NCBI GenBank assembly: GCA_009829735.1
Contig: CM020619.1
Location: 7,430,375 to 7,494,374, forward strand
DNA from: Pyropia yezoensis
Lineage: Eukaryota; Rhodophyta; Bangiophyceae; Bangiales; Bangiaceae
Length of the DNA: 64,000 bases
Reading direction: 5' to 3'
Shown: positions 1 to 9,222 of the stretch, piece after piece
How positions within the stretch are numbered: position 1 is the stretch's first letter
How the letters are laid out: each line of letters starts with the position of its first letter
The notes under the pieces: generated by a model
The model's database searches: none
Told to the model about the DNA's origin: nothing
The model's input: only the letters and a program-made list of their open reading frames with translations
Program-made: the position numbers and the translations under genes

Positions 1-3000
1 CTGACGGGTGAGAACTTCCAGGTGGCTGGACGGGTGCAACTTGCCCCCGGCCGCGCCTGTTGTGCCCGTATCGTACTTGATACCGGGTCAGGAGCCTCCT
101 TGATACGCAAGTCGCTATTACCAAAGGGGATGAGGCTCCAACGCTGGAAGTCTAAAGCTGACCATCTGATCGATATCAATGGTGGGGTACTTCCCATCGT
201 TGGTGCCGTGACCCTACCAACTCGGTTGGGGACCCATGAGGTCGACGTGACCTATGGTGTAGTTGAGAATATATCGGTACCCCTGCTTCTGGGTACCCCT
301 TATGTCGTAACACAAGTGCCTTTGATTTGTGGCCCTGAGTACTGGGTCAAGTTGATGAATGGGGAGACTATCCCCATCCTTGGTAAGGGAAAGTCTGTGG
401 CTCCTGTGACAGTTTCACAGTCGAAGCCTGTTTGTTCTGTGAGGGAAGGGTTTACTGCTACTCTGCGTTTAGCCCGTAAAGTCATGTTGCCCCCCAACTC
501 GGTGGCGCACGTGGATGTTGTAACTGATTATGCGGGGAACGGGTTGGTGCACCCTAACCCCCGTCTTGCTCGCAAGCACCAAGTGCATGTTGCCCTTGGC
601 ACGATGGACTCCAAAGCCGGAGTCCCGTGGAGGATCCAGGTGATGAACCTGAGCTCGTCGCCCAAGTTCTTCAAGTCGGGGGCCAAGTTCGGCTATATCG
701 ACCAACACGAGGGACCGGTAGTAGCGGTCACCCTCAGCGCGGGCGCAAGTAGCGACCCGCAGTCCGGAAAGGAGAAGCATCAAGCCAAGTCGGCCGCCTC
801 TCCTCGGCCCCAGGTAAACATGGAGGGTGTTCCACCCAGGTTGAGGGTTCAAGTTGAACGCCTCTTGGACCAATATCACAAGTTGTGGGATGGTCAATTG
901 GGACTCATGAGAGCTACCCAACACCGGATCGAGTTGAAACCCGGTGCGCCCCCTATACGCCAACAACCGTATAGGGGGGGACCCCGTTCAAGGGCCCTCG
1001 TTAAGGAGCAAGTTGCTCGCATGGAGGCCCTCGATGTGATCGAGGCCAGCAACGCCGAGTGGGCGAGTCCGGTGGTGATCGTCCCCAAAGTTGATGGGAC
1101 CCCCCGGTTCTGTATCGACTACCGTAAGCTCAACGAGAGCACGGTGAAGGATAGTTATCCCCTACCTCGGATGGATGACTGTCTGGACTCTCTGGGGGAG
1201 GCAAACGTGTTCTCTACCCTGGACTGTAACGCGGGGTACTGGCAAATTCCCATTGCCCCGGAGGACAGGCATAAAACTACCTTTACCTGTCACTGTGGTA
1301 CCTACCAGTGCAAGCGCCTACCGTTTGGCCTGTGTAACGCGCCGGCAACTTTCCAGCGCGCTATGGACATGATTCTGGCCGGAGTACGGTGGCAGATCTG
1401 TCTCGTGTACCTAGACGATATCATTGTGTTCTCCCGAAGTCCGGAGGAACACATTGGCCATCTTGGCCAGGTGTTCAAGCTACTTGCTGACGCCGGAGTG
1501 TCACTGAAGGCGAGTAAGTGCCACCTCTTCACTCAAGAGGTGGAGTACTTGGGACATGTTGTCCGTCCGGGGCGTCTCAGTGTCAACGAGAAAAACTTGA
1601 GGGCCATCCGCAAGGCTCAGTACCCCCGGACCCAGACCCAGATGAGGAGCTTCCTCGGGATGTGTAACGTGTACCGACGTTTCACTAAGGGCTTCGCCAA
1701 AGTGGCGAAGCCGTTGAATGAGTTAGTGAGCTCAACGCTACCGAAGAACCTGCCTCCCCCAAGTCGGGTGGAGCAGGAATCCTTTGAGACTCTTCGGGAC
1801 CTTCTGCTGAAGCCCCCTATCCTGGCTATTCCCAGGTTGGGAGGCCACTACATCCTGGATGTGGATGCTAGCTACGACCAACTTGGTTGTGTGTTGCTTC
1901 AGCAGCAGCCGGACAAGGAGTACTTGCCGGTTGGATACTTTAGTAAGGGGCTAAACTCGGCCGAGAAGAACTACGGAGTCACCGAGTTGGAAGGACTCGC
2001 AGTGGTATGGGCGGTGACGTCACTTCGTCACTACCTAGAGGGTGAGAAGTTCCTCATCCGCTGTGACCACCGCGCGTTGCAGTTCATCTTCAAGACGGAC
2101 TGTACGAACACTCGTCTCAACCGGTGGAGGGTGCGACTTGCACCCTTCAACTTTGATATTGAGTACCGACCTGGCAGGCAACATGCCCTTGCCGACGGCC
2201 TCTCTCGGGTACCTACCGAGGGACTGGACACCACCCCAGTCGATGAGGACATCCCCATCGTGGGGGTAGTCACGCGCTCGGGTCAGGCGTTGAATCCCGA
2301 GGCGCCAGGGAACAAGAAGTACTTGCCCCTGTCCCTGGACGAAGTAGTGAAGGCCCAGGCCGAGGATCCCTTCTGCAAGTCGCAGAGGGATACCCTGGAT
2401 ACAGTGGCGGAGACGCGGTTCTTCCTGGGAGACGATGGCCTCCTCATGAGGAGGGGGGTATTCCAGGGGACCGAACAACTTGTCGTCCCCGCATCCCTCA
2501 AGGACAGTATCCTTGAGAGGGAGCATAACGCTCCCACGGGTGGACACCTGGGGTCTAGTAAACTGTACCAGACCCTGAGGACCAGGTACTACTGGCCGTC
2601 CATGGTGGTGGACATCTACAGTTGGGTGGCTGCCTGCACAAGTTGTGCACAGAACCGTCTGATGGAACGGCGGCCTACTACGGCTATGCTATTGTTCCCG
2701 GCCAAGGAGCCCTTCGCCGCGTTGGCGATGGACATCCTTGGGCCACTGCCAGTGACCGAGGAGGGCAACCAGTACCTCCTGGTCATCTGTGACCGCTTCA
2801 CGAAACTTACGCGAGCGATCCCACTGGCAGAGATCACGGCCATGTCGGTCGTGTCAGCCTTCCTAGATCACTGGGTTGCCGCGTATGGCATTCCGGATAG
2901 TACACTATCGGACAATGGACCGCAATTTGCGTCTGTACTGTTTCAAGGAGTGCTGGATATGTTGGGGGTTAAGGCAAACTATGCCACCCCCTACCACCCA

Positions 3001-3822
3001 CAAACTAATGGGCAGGTGGAGCGCTTCAACAAAACTATTGTTAGGCAGCTGCGCCATTATGTGAGTGAGCACGTGAAGACGTGGGACCAATACATTTCTA
3101 TTCTGACCACTGCCTACAATTCGCAGGTTCACTCATCTACCGGGGAAGTACCCCTCGCTTTTGTGACCCCCCGTCGCGTGCGGTCTATTGCCGTGCGGCG
3201 GCCGCTCCCAACTAGGGAGGATGGTGGCAGTACGCCCACTCCTACTGAGAGTAAGGCGGAGTTCGCTGCTAGGCTTGAAAACCTCATCCCTAAAGTCAGG
3301 GCTGAGATGGACAAAGCACAAAAGCGCTACAAGCGTACCTTTGACAAAAAGGTGCGCAACGCCAAGCATGTCCCCGAGCAGGGTGACTGGGTATTGGTCC
3401 ACTCACACACCCCAACTGGGGGTAAGTTGGTGTTCCAGACGAAGGGGCCGTACCAGGTCCTTCGTACTGATGGGCGGCGCTTCACCATCGAAAGTGACGA
3501 TGGGGTCCGCACAGTGAACGGACAGGACGTGGTCAAAGTTGCACCACCGCCTGCAGGCGACCCAGCTTGGGCGCGTGCCTTGAAAACGTGGCGCCTGCCC
3601 TCGCTGCCTGCAGCCAAACAGGGCCCGCAGGAGTACGTGTTCGACAAGTTCATCGACCACGGCTGGGATGAGGATACTGACCGCCTCATGTTGAGGGTGC
3701 GTTGGTTTGGCTACAAAGCCAAGGACGATACGTGGGAGTATGTGGAGGACCTTCCTGCTGAGAAGGTCCGGGCGTACTGTGCCCGGAACGAGATAGACCC
3801 TAACAGCCCTCCCTCAACGTGA
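1..3822 (+). CDS. Ty3/Gypsy chromovirus pol polyprotein, 5' end outside the window
   Basis: The open frame runs in from the window edge, so the true start and any gag lie upstream. Domains in order: aspartic protease with DTGSGAS near codon 20 of the visible frame; reverse transcriptase with FCIDYRKLN, FSTLDCNAGYW and the YLDD catalytic box; RNase H (DVDASYDQLG, TELEGLAVVWA, CDHRALQFI); integrase with an HHCC finger (about 2520-2660), then D (AMDILG), D (SDNGPQF) and E (NGQVERF); a GPY/F-type segment; and a C-terminal chromodomain (about 3628-3790, EYVFDKFIDHGWDED to DDTWEYVEDLP). The integrase after RNase H and the chromodomain place it in the chromovirus branch of Ty3/Gypsy, whose chromodomains steer integration into chromatin. 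All visible catalytic residues are intact and no stop interrupts the frame, so the copy looks young. The coding sequence is unusually rich in short perfect hairpins (see findings). Confidence 0.95.
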   Translation: MTGENFQVAGRVQLAPGRACCARIVLDTGSGASLIRKSLLPKGMRLQRWKSKADHLIDINGGVLPIVGAVTLPTRLGTHEVDVTYGVVENISVPLLLGTPYVVTQVPLICGPEYWVKLMNGETIPILGKGKSVAPVTVSQSKPVCSVREGFTATLRLARKVMLPPNSVAHVDVVTDYAGNGLVHPNPRLARKHQVHVALGTMDSKAGVPWRIQVMNLSSSPKFFKSGAKFGYIDQHEGPVVAVTLSAGASSDPQSGKEKHQAKSAASPRPQVNMEGVPPRLRVQVERLLDQYHKLWDGQLGLMRATQHRIELKPGAPPIRQQPYRGGPRSRALVKEQVARMEALDVIEASNAEWASPVVIVPKVDGTPRFCIDYRKLNESTVKDSYPLPRMDDCLDSLGEANVFSTLDCNAGYWQIPIAPEDRHKTTFTCHCGTYQCKRLPFGLCNAPATFQRAMDMILAGVRWQICLVYLDDIIVFSRSPEEHIGHLGQVFKLLADAGVSLKASKCHLFTQEVEYLGHVVRPGRLSVNEKNLRAIRKAQYPRTQTQMRSFLGMCNVYRRFTKGFAKVAKPLNELVSSTLPKNLPPPSRVEQESFETLRDLLLKPPILAIPRLGGHYILDVDASYDQLGCVLLQQQPDKEYLPVGYFSKGLNSAEKNYGVTELEGLAVVWAVTSLRHYLEGEKFLIRCDHRALQFIFKTDCTNTRLNRWRVRLAPFNFDIEYRPGRQHALADGLSRVPTEGLDTTPVDEDIPIVGVVTRSGQALNPEAPGNKKYLPLSLDEVVKAQAEDPFCKSQRDTLDTVAETRFFLGDDGLLMRRGVFQGTEQLVVPASLKDSILEREHNAPTGGHLGSSKLYQTLRTRYYWPSMVVDIYSWVAACTSCAQNRLMERRPTTAMLLFPAKEPFAALAMDILGPLPVTEEGNQYLLVICDRFTKLTRAIPLAEITAMSVVSAFLDHWVAAYGIPDSTLSDNGPQFASVLFQGVLDMLGVKANYATPYHPQTNGQVERFNKTIVRQLRHYVSEHVKTWDQYISILTTAYNSQVHSSTGEVPLAFVTPRRVRSIAVRRPLPTREDGGSTPTPTESKAEFAARLENLIPKVRAEMDKAQKRYKRTFDKKVRNAKHVPEQGDWVLVHSHTPTGGKLVFQTKGPYQVLRTDGRRFTIESDDGVRTVNGQDVVKVAPPPAGDPAWARALKTWRLPSLPAAKQGPQEYVFDKFIDHGWDEDTDRLMLRVRWFGYKAKDDTWEYVEDLPAEKVRAYCARNEIDPNSPPST

Positions 3823-3933
3823 GGGAAGGCCGAGCAACAGTGCCAAGAGAGTGCTTCAAGTCGAAGTGGTACGCAGAGTGGCTTTAAACTACAGCCCTAA
3901 CCCTCACACTCTCACAACAAAGGCAGCTGCCAA

Positions 3934-5877
3934 CTAGGCACGCATGCTAGACTCTCCCACTCCACGGCCCTCGCCCTCACGTGGAGGCGAGCGGCGAGAC
4001 CCACGCCGATAACGGTCGCCACTCGTTGGAAGGGGCGGCGGCTCCAAGTCGGAACCGTCGCGCCCCTCACGGTCGCGCAAGTGGCGCCGACCGTGGCTAC
4101 TCTTCTGCCTGGTCTTGCGCGCAAGTTTGCGACGCAGACGCTGGACAGACTCCGTCTCCGATGGGGTAGAGGACTCCGAGACGGAGTAAGACAACTCGTC
4201 TTCCGACACGGAGGGAGAGCGCCGCGAGTGACGGCGACGACGGCGAGGAGGCGAGTATGCCCGGCTCGCACGACGCTTGCCACGCCCAAGTGGGGTTGGC
4301 TGGGGCATAATAGCCCCAATGCGAGCCAACTCGGCCGTCATAAACTCCGCCACCGACTCGCAACTCGCGGTCGCCACTGCAGTACGAACGCGCTCCTCAA
4401 GTTGAGGAGTCTCGGAACTTTGGAGGGTTGCGGTCGACGCGGCCAACCAGGAAATGGTGCGCACCAACGTGGTGATCATCATCTCTGAGGTTAGAGGCGT
4501 GGGCGGTAACACCAACTTGGGGTATACCGTCAGGAGGGTGGCCCCCAAGTTGGGAGACACCGGTGTGGATGACTCCACGGCCACGCTGATCGGGATGTTC
4601 CCGTGAGGCTGGAAAGGAACAGGAGGAAGCGGAGGGGCACGCCGAGGTGGCGGTACCCGGGTGTAACTGCGACCCCGACTTGGGGCTCCCGCAGTAGGTT
4701 GAGTCATATGGTCATCATATGAGGGCACAGCCATAACTATGGGCTTGTCCGGGGGTGGCGCAGTGTGACGATCCACCCCCGGGGCATACGGGTAGTCCCC
4801 GATGCCCAACCCCTCTCGTAGGACCACACGGCCGTCGTGAAGTTCACGAGCGACCCACACGAACTGGCGAAGTGCGCCATCGTCCTTGGGCCCCCGAGTG
4901 GGGCGGCGCAACTTGTGCTCAATGCTCTCCCACTCGATAAACTTGTGGAGGCGGAGCATCTCCTCAAGTAGAGTGAGTTGTCCTGACGAGCACCCCTCAG
5001 CAACTAGCTGAGGGGTGAGCTGTTCCAAACCCTGGATGAGCCGGAGGGGGAGATGCCAGAGCATCCCCCGCCGCTGAACACATGACACCCAGGTCGACAT
5101 GACCTCGAGGAGCCACTGGGTGGCCAACATGGCCCACACCAGATGATCAGGGCCAGCCGTCAACATGACGGAGCCGAAGTGGTCAAGCAACCGCGGCAAC
5201 AATGCCGGGAACCCGTAGGGGACCTCAACTTGAGGCCACCACTCGGGCTTCTTCGGGTAGTATTGCTCCTTACTGGCAGCAGACTGCTGAGGAAACTCAA
5301 GTTGAGCCGAGGTCACCAAGTAGGGACCTCGCCGGAAGTCCTTCTCCATCCGCACATCAAAGTGATGAGTGTGCGGATCGGCCTCGTGAAGGTACGGGGG
5401 GCGAGTTGCCACCGCGTCCCAAGTGAAGATCGGCAAGTCGCCGGGACCCGGGATAGTTCCCCCGCGGTCCACCATGGCCTTGGCCCGCTGCACGTCCTCG
5501 ACCTCCTCGTCGTCCAGGAAGGCAAACTGGTCCGTCCTGAAGCCGGCAGGGAACCCGACCCTACGGGGATACTTCTCCCGTAGGCGGTCCCATACCCGAC
5601 CCATCGCTGCGCCGAGTCGGCCACAGCGAAGAACAGTCAACCCCTCCTCATACAGAGGCCAAGCGGGGTAAAACCACCGCCCCAAGGCCTCACGCGGGAC
5701 AACTTGTCCCGCCTCCGGGGGAGATCCTGCCGTCAACCCAAAGCCGGGTGACGCGGGAGTCCCACCCCTCGGAGCGATCGCGGAGCCCCCGCCGGAAGTC
5801 CCGGCAGGCGCTGCACCGTAGGAGGTGTCCTCCATACGCTCATCGAGAGAGTCCGTCTCCACTCCCGGAGTCGCCAT
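3934..5877 (-). CDS. Antisense ORF next to chromovirus pol, 647 aa, function unknown
   Basis: A single long open frame converges on pol from the other strand. I start it at the first ATG (5877); the frame stays open 57 codons further upstream without an ATG. I do not recognise the protein. It has a Pro/Gly-rich N-terminus, a central apparently folded helical part of about 250 residues (around PEWWPQVEVPYGFPALLPRL to LLEEMLRLHKFIEWESIEHK), a Pro-rich linker, and a C-terminal tail full of Arg and Ser-Arg pairs (PPRRRRRHSRRSPS). A helical core followed by a basic tail is compatible with a Gag-like protein or an RNA-binding accessory protein of the retroelement, but there is no CCHC zinc knuckle. 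The same odd-centred palindromes with a CAAGTTG core occur here and in pol, which argues that both belong to one element. Alternatively it is the gag of an abutting element in opposite orientation. Confidence 0.5.
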   Translation of the reverse strand: MATPGVETDSLDERMEDTSYGAAPAGTSGGGSAIAPRGGTPASPGFGLTAGSPPEAGQVVPREALGRWFYPAWPLYEEGLTVLRCGRLGAAMGRVWDRLREKYPRRVGFPAGFRTDQFAFLDDEEVEDVQRAKAMVDRGGTIPGPGDLPIFTWDAVATRPPYLHEADPHTHHFDVRMEKDFRRGPYLVTSAQLEFPQQSAASKEQYYPKKPEWWPQVEVPYGFPALLPRLLDHFGSVMLTAGPDHLVWAMLATQWLLEVMSTWVSCVQRRGMLWHLPLRLIQGLEQLTPQLVAEGCSSGQLTLLEEMLRLHKFIEWESIEHKLRRPTRGPKDDGALRQFVWVARELHDGRVVLREGLGIGDYPYAPGVDRHTAPPPDKPIVMAVPSYDDHMTQPTAGAPSRGRSYTRVPPPRRAPPLPPVPFQPHGNIPISVAVESSTPVSPNLGATLLTVYPKLVLPPTPLTSEMMITTLVRTISWLAASTATLQSSETPQLEERVRTAVATASCESVAEFMTAELARIGAIMPQPTPLGRGKRRASRAYSPPRRRRRHSRRSPSVSEDELSYSVSESSTPSETESVQRLRRKLARKTRQKSSHGRRHLRDREGRDGSDLEPPPLPTSGDRYRRGSRRSPPREGEGRGVGESSMRA

Positions 5878-6936
5878 GGCTCTCCCCAAGTTGGGGAGAG
5901 ACGTCCTGGCTATCGCGGCACGAGACCCGCCTCGAGTTGAGGGGGACTCGGATCGTGGGTAAACGGGTGGCCTCCCCAGCGTGGGGTGGCCCCGTGTAAG
6001 GTGAAGGAGAAGTGGTGGTGGTGGTGAGGTGTGAACCGGGGAGAGCAAGCTGCCAAGTGGGCAAGCTTGAGGAGAGAGGCGGCCAACGTGACCGCCTCCA
6101 CATCCGCGTTACGTACTCAAGGGGGGACAGCAAGTCGCGTCCCCCCCCAACGCCGAGACGTGCGTTTACGCACCCCCTCACAGGGCCGACCGGGTCGGTC
6201 GGAACTGAGGAGAGGGGAGTGTGGCAGTATTGACCCCCAGGTAGGGGGCAACACGTGCCATGCAAGGGGCGGCAGGCCACTAGCCTGATCCGTTCCTCCC
6301 CCTGCATTTGGGTCCATATTCCCTAAGTTTGGGATAGTTAGCTTAGTAGTAAATCCAACTTGGATTTGAGGGTTTTCTGCATTTATCGTCTTGAATTTTC
6401 GTGTGGCCCGGTGGGCAGGTGCTGGGGTGGGAGATTCTGAGTGGCGAGATTCTGAGTGGACCCTGGGGGGATAAGGGGAGGGACAGCGGGGCTTGGCCCT
6501 GCGTCCCCGTCCCGACCAAGAAACTGTTGGACCACACACCATCTTCTTGTTTGTCCGTGGGGGGATTGCCCCACAACAGGGATAGAGTGTGTGCGACTTG
6601 CACTTCTTCCGGTTCCCCCGACACGGGAGGCAGCCCTCGCACACCGCCCCAACTTGGGTACTGTGTGTGCGAGTGGTTTTTGCCACAGCCGGGACTTGGC
6701 AATTTCGTCCTTGGTGCCCACCTACTTGAAGGAGCCAAAGAATCGCCCTTCGAGTGCAGAGATGCCGCGCCGCAGAACCCCGTCAGCTTCCTTAAGTCGC
6801 CCTCCTTGGATCCCCGGCGACAAGACGCACGGATCTCCTGCTTTCAGGACCTTGGTATTACAGATCTTTTCCGCGGTCTGGGGCTCCTGAGGTGCGTGGC
6901 GGTACGTCTTATCACGCAGCTCGCCCATACCGCATC
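5878..6936. other. Non-coding end region of the chromovirus, probable 3' LTR territory
   Basis: There is no convincing gene here. The stretch holds a purine-rich tract at about 6470-6495, where a polypurine tract could lie, and a TGTTGG start at about 6528 that could open an LTR. It also holds two further palindromes of the CAASTTG type (6351-6367 and 6648-6658). Without the 5' LTR in the window the LTR borders cannot be fixed. Confidence 0.3.
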
Positions 6937-8215
6937 TCATGACCGCCATGAGCGTATCGTATCGCCAGCGATACTGCCGTCCGGGATGGCGCCAGCTTGT
7001 TCGTCATTCGGTGGTGGCACAGCCTGCGTTTGCGCGTCTGGCTCGCTCGACACCGGGGCCGGTACATACTCCATAATCTTTTCAATGGCGAACAACTTCA
7101 TCTTGTGGTTCACGTTCAGCTGTACCTGCTTGCTGCTGCAGCGGACCACCCGATAAGCTCCCTCCCGCTGGTCGACCGGATTCTCACGATTGGCCATCAC
7201 TTGCATGCCCGGGATGATATCGTTGGCCGCCGCTCGAGGCACTTGGGTGCGCAACACGGCGTCAAGGCAGATGCGAGCAGCTTTCGTCGACATGTCGGTC
7301 GCGCTTCCAAGAGCGCCCTACGCCGTTCACGGTGATTCGGCCGGTCAATCGGGCTGACCGGCATGCTAGGGTGGATGCCTGACACGAAATACAGGCGATA
7401 TCCCACGGGGGCCCTCCGTCTGTTTTATTGCCTAGACATGCCTGACACGAGATACCGGCGATATCCCACGGGGGCCCGCCGTCTGTTTTATTGCCTAGAC
7501 AGCCAAGAAGAGAGCCTTGTTGGTAGGCGCAGCGCGATCGTCCGCCAAATCTCGCTGGAACATGGTCCACAGGTAGCCATGGTACAGCTCCCCCACTCCA
7601 ACGGCGTTGGGGGTCCCTACGCCCGATGGCCGCATCTTGACGCCAGAGCTCCTAAGAGAGGCAAGGATGCTCGCAGATCTCAGTTGAGAGCCAGCGTCAA
7701 CGTAGAGCTCATCTCAGTCCCACAAGGGGTGTGACCAAAGTGTGCATAAATGCGCCCCACACCTGTGCCGCTGAATATCCGTCACGAGCGGAAGCGGCAC
7801 TGAAGAGCGTGTCACGTTCCACAGCATGCACCATGGCGTACTGCATCAGGAGCACAAGGTCCATGTAGACTAGCCGGTTAGAGCAGATGTCCTCCTCTGG
7901 CAGCGCCACACGGATCCCGCTCAGCTTCTCAGCCATGCTTTGGGGGAGAAGTCGCACCTTGATGCCACTTCTTGAAGCTGCTTCAACGAATCATGTACCA
8001 CGTTGGACGAATCGGCGCGCTTCATGACGGTGTACAGCCGTTCGGGACTGGCATGGATGCATGTGAACAGCATATTGGAGCCCCACACGTCGTCAGCGTG
8101 ACACAGCTTTCGTCCGACCGGCGGACCAACGCTGCCGCCGACACATACCAATGTGTTCGTCGTGTTGTTGAGGTACATGCAATGCTGGTCAATCTCTTCC
8201 ACGCGCGGACGCTGC
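6937..8215 (-). pseudogene. Decayed retroelement integrase (minus strand)
   Basis: Reading the minus strand from 8202 down to 6937 gives integrase-like pieces broken by stops and frame changes. First comes a core-like segment ending SAAQVWGAFMHTLVTPLVG (about 7730). Beyond an in-frame stop come a VDAGSQLRS-like and a GVGELYHGYL-like stretch, then TNKALFLAVQAIKQTAGPRG. A C-terminal domain follows at 7293-6937 (PGMQVMANRENPVDQREGAY to KLFAIEKIMEYVP). The order and motifs (catalytic-core Asp/Glu neighbourhood, the GElYH motif, the Asn/Gln-Thr-x-Gly segment) match integrases of LTR retroelements. The right end stops abruptly at the border of the foldback element. This element is unrelated to the intact chromovirus. 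No function is expected. Confidence 0.65.
7375..7500. repeat. 63-bp tandem duplication inside the decayed integrase
   Basis: Two head-to-tail copies (7375-7437 and 7438-7500) begin with ATGCCTGACACGA and end with TTTATTGCCTAGACA. They differ at only a few positions. The duplication lengthens the already broken integrase reading and looks like a replication-slippage event after inactivation. Confidence 0.9.
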
Positions 8216-8216
8216 C

Positions 8217-9222
8217 ACTGGTGTGCGTCTTCTCTCTGTACAGGGAGAGGGACAAACGTTCACGGTCTCCTGGAATGTGGGGAATACCAAGTACGCACAT
8301 GTGTATTCTGTATTCCCTCCCAGGGCGCTCACAGAGGTAGCAGAAGCCAGTTTTTTTTGTCTCTATGGGAAACGTAGACGTCCCTGAGTCTCTATACACG
8401 TGAATTCATGGCTCACTTCTGCGCAGAAGCGGAAACGTGGTGCCAGTATGCCCACCTGGCGCTACCGAAAGCGCAGCAGTCTGGGCGGACGCCTGGAGCG
8501 TTGGAGGACGTCGGAAGCCAGTCTGACCGCATGAGAAAAATACAGGACGTGTGTGCATGCTCTAGAGGCAGAAAGGCGCATCGTCAAGCGCCCCATCCGA
8601 TGTCCTTTGCCTCCTTCAGAATGTTGTCCACACTCGCATTTGTCTAGCACATCACCTCGAGGCGCTCCAGCCGGCCAAACGAAGAAGGGGGAGACAGAAA
8701 ATCCACTTAAAAGCGACAAAAAACGCATTCCGACATCTTCCTAGGCCATCCATCTGACAGTCTTTTCCGTCTTCGGCTGTCATAGTTGGGGTGTCATGCG
8801 AGCCGTGTACGTTTGCACAGAGAAAAAGAGCGAACGACGATCACTGTTCACGAAGGCTGCGCTTTCTTATGCTTCATTTAGCCTCTGGGCACACCCACCA
8901 GTCCTTTATACTTCTCATGCAATCAGACTGGCTTCCCGCGTCTTCCTACGCTCCAGGTGTCCGCTCAGAATGCTGCGCTTTAGATAGCGCTAGGTGGCCA
9001 TACTGGCACCACGTCTCCGCTTCTGCGCAGAAGTGAGCCATGGATTTACGTGTGCAGAGACTCAGGGGCGTCTCCTTTTCTCATGGAGACAAAAAACTTG
9101 GCTTCTGCTATCTCTGTGAGCGCCCCGGGGGGGAAGAGAGAACGAACATGTGCGTATTTGGTACGTCCCATATTCCAGATGATCGTAAGCTCTTGTCACC
9201 CCCCTGTACATGTGCCACACGG
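8217..9222. mobile_element. Foldback-type element with about 370-bp inverted arms
   Basis: The left arm (about 8225-8590) and the right arm (about 8850-9217) are inverted copies of each other at roughly 85% identity by eye. For example, ATGGCTCACTTCTGCGCAGA at 8408 is matched by its reverse complement ending at 9042. The CGCTCACAGAG-GTAGCAGAAGCC segment at about 8327 matches the complement of about 9098-9125. The arms enclose a short unrelated centre of about 250 bp. No transposase is encoded. Long inverted arms with a short spacer fit a foldback or long-TIR nonautonomous DNA transposon. It abuts the decayed integrase at 8215. Exact ends and target duplication were not resolved. Confidence 0.75.

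Noticed and set aside
3890-3905. CCCTAACCCT as telomere repeat
   Set aside because: Barely more than one unit, inside an element flank.
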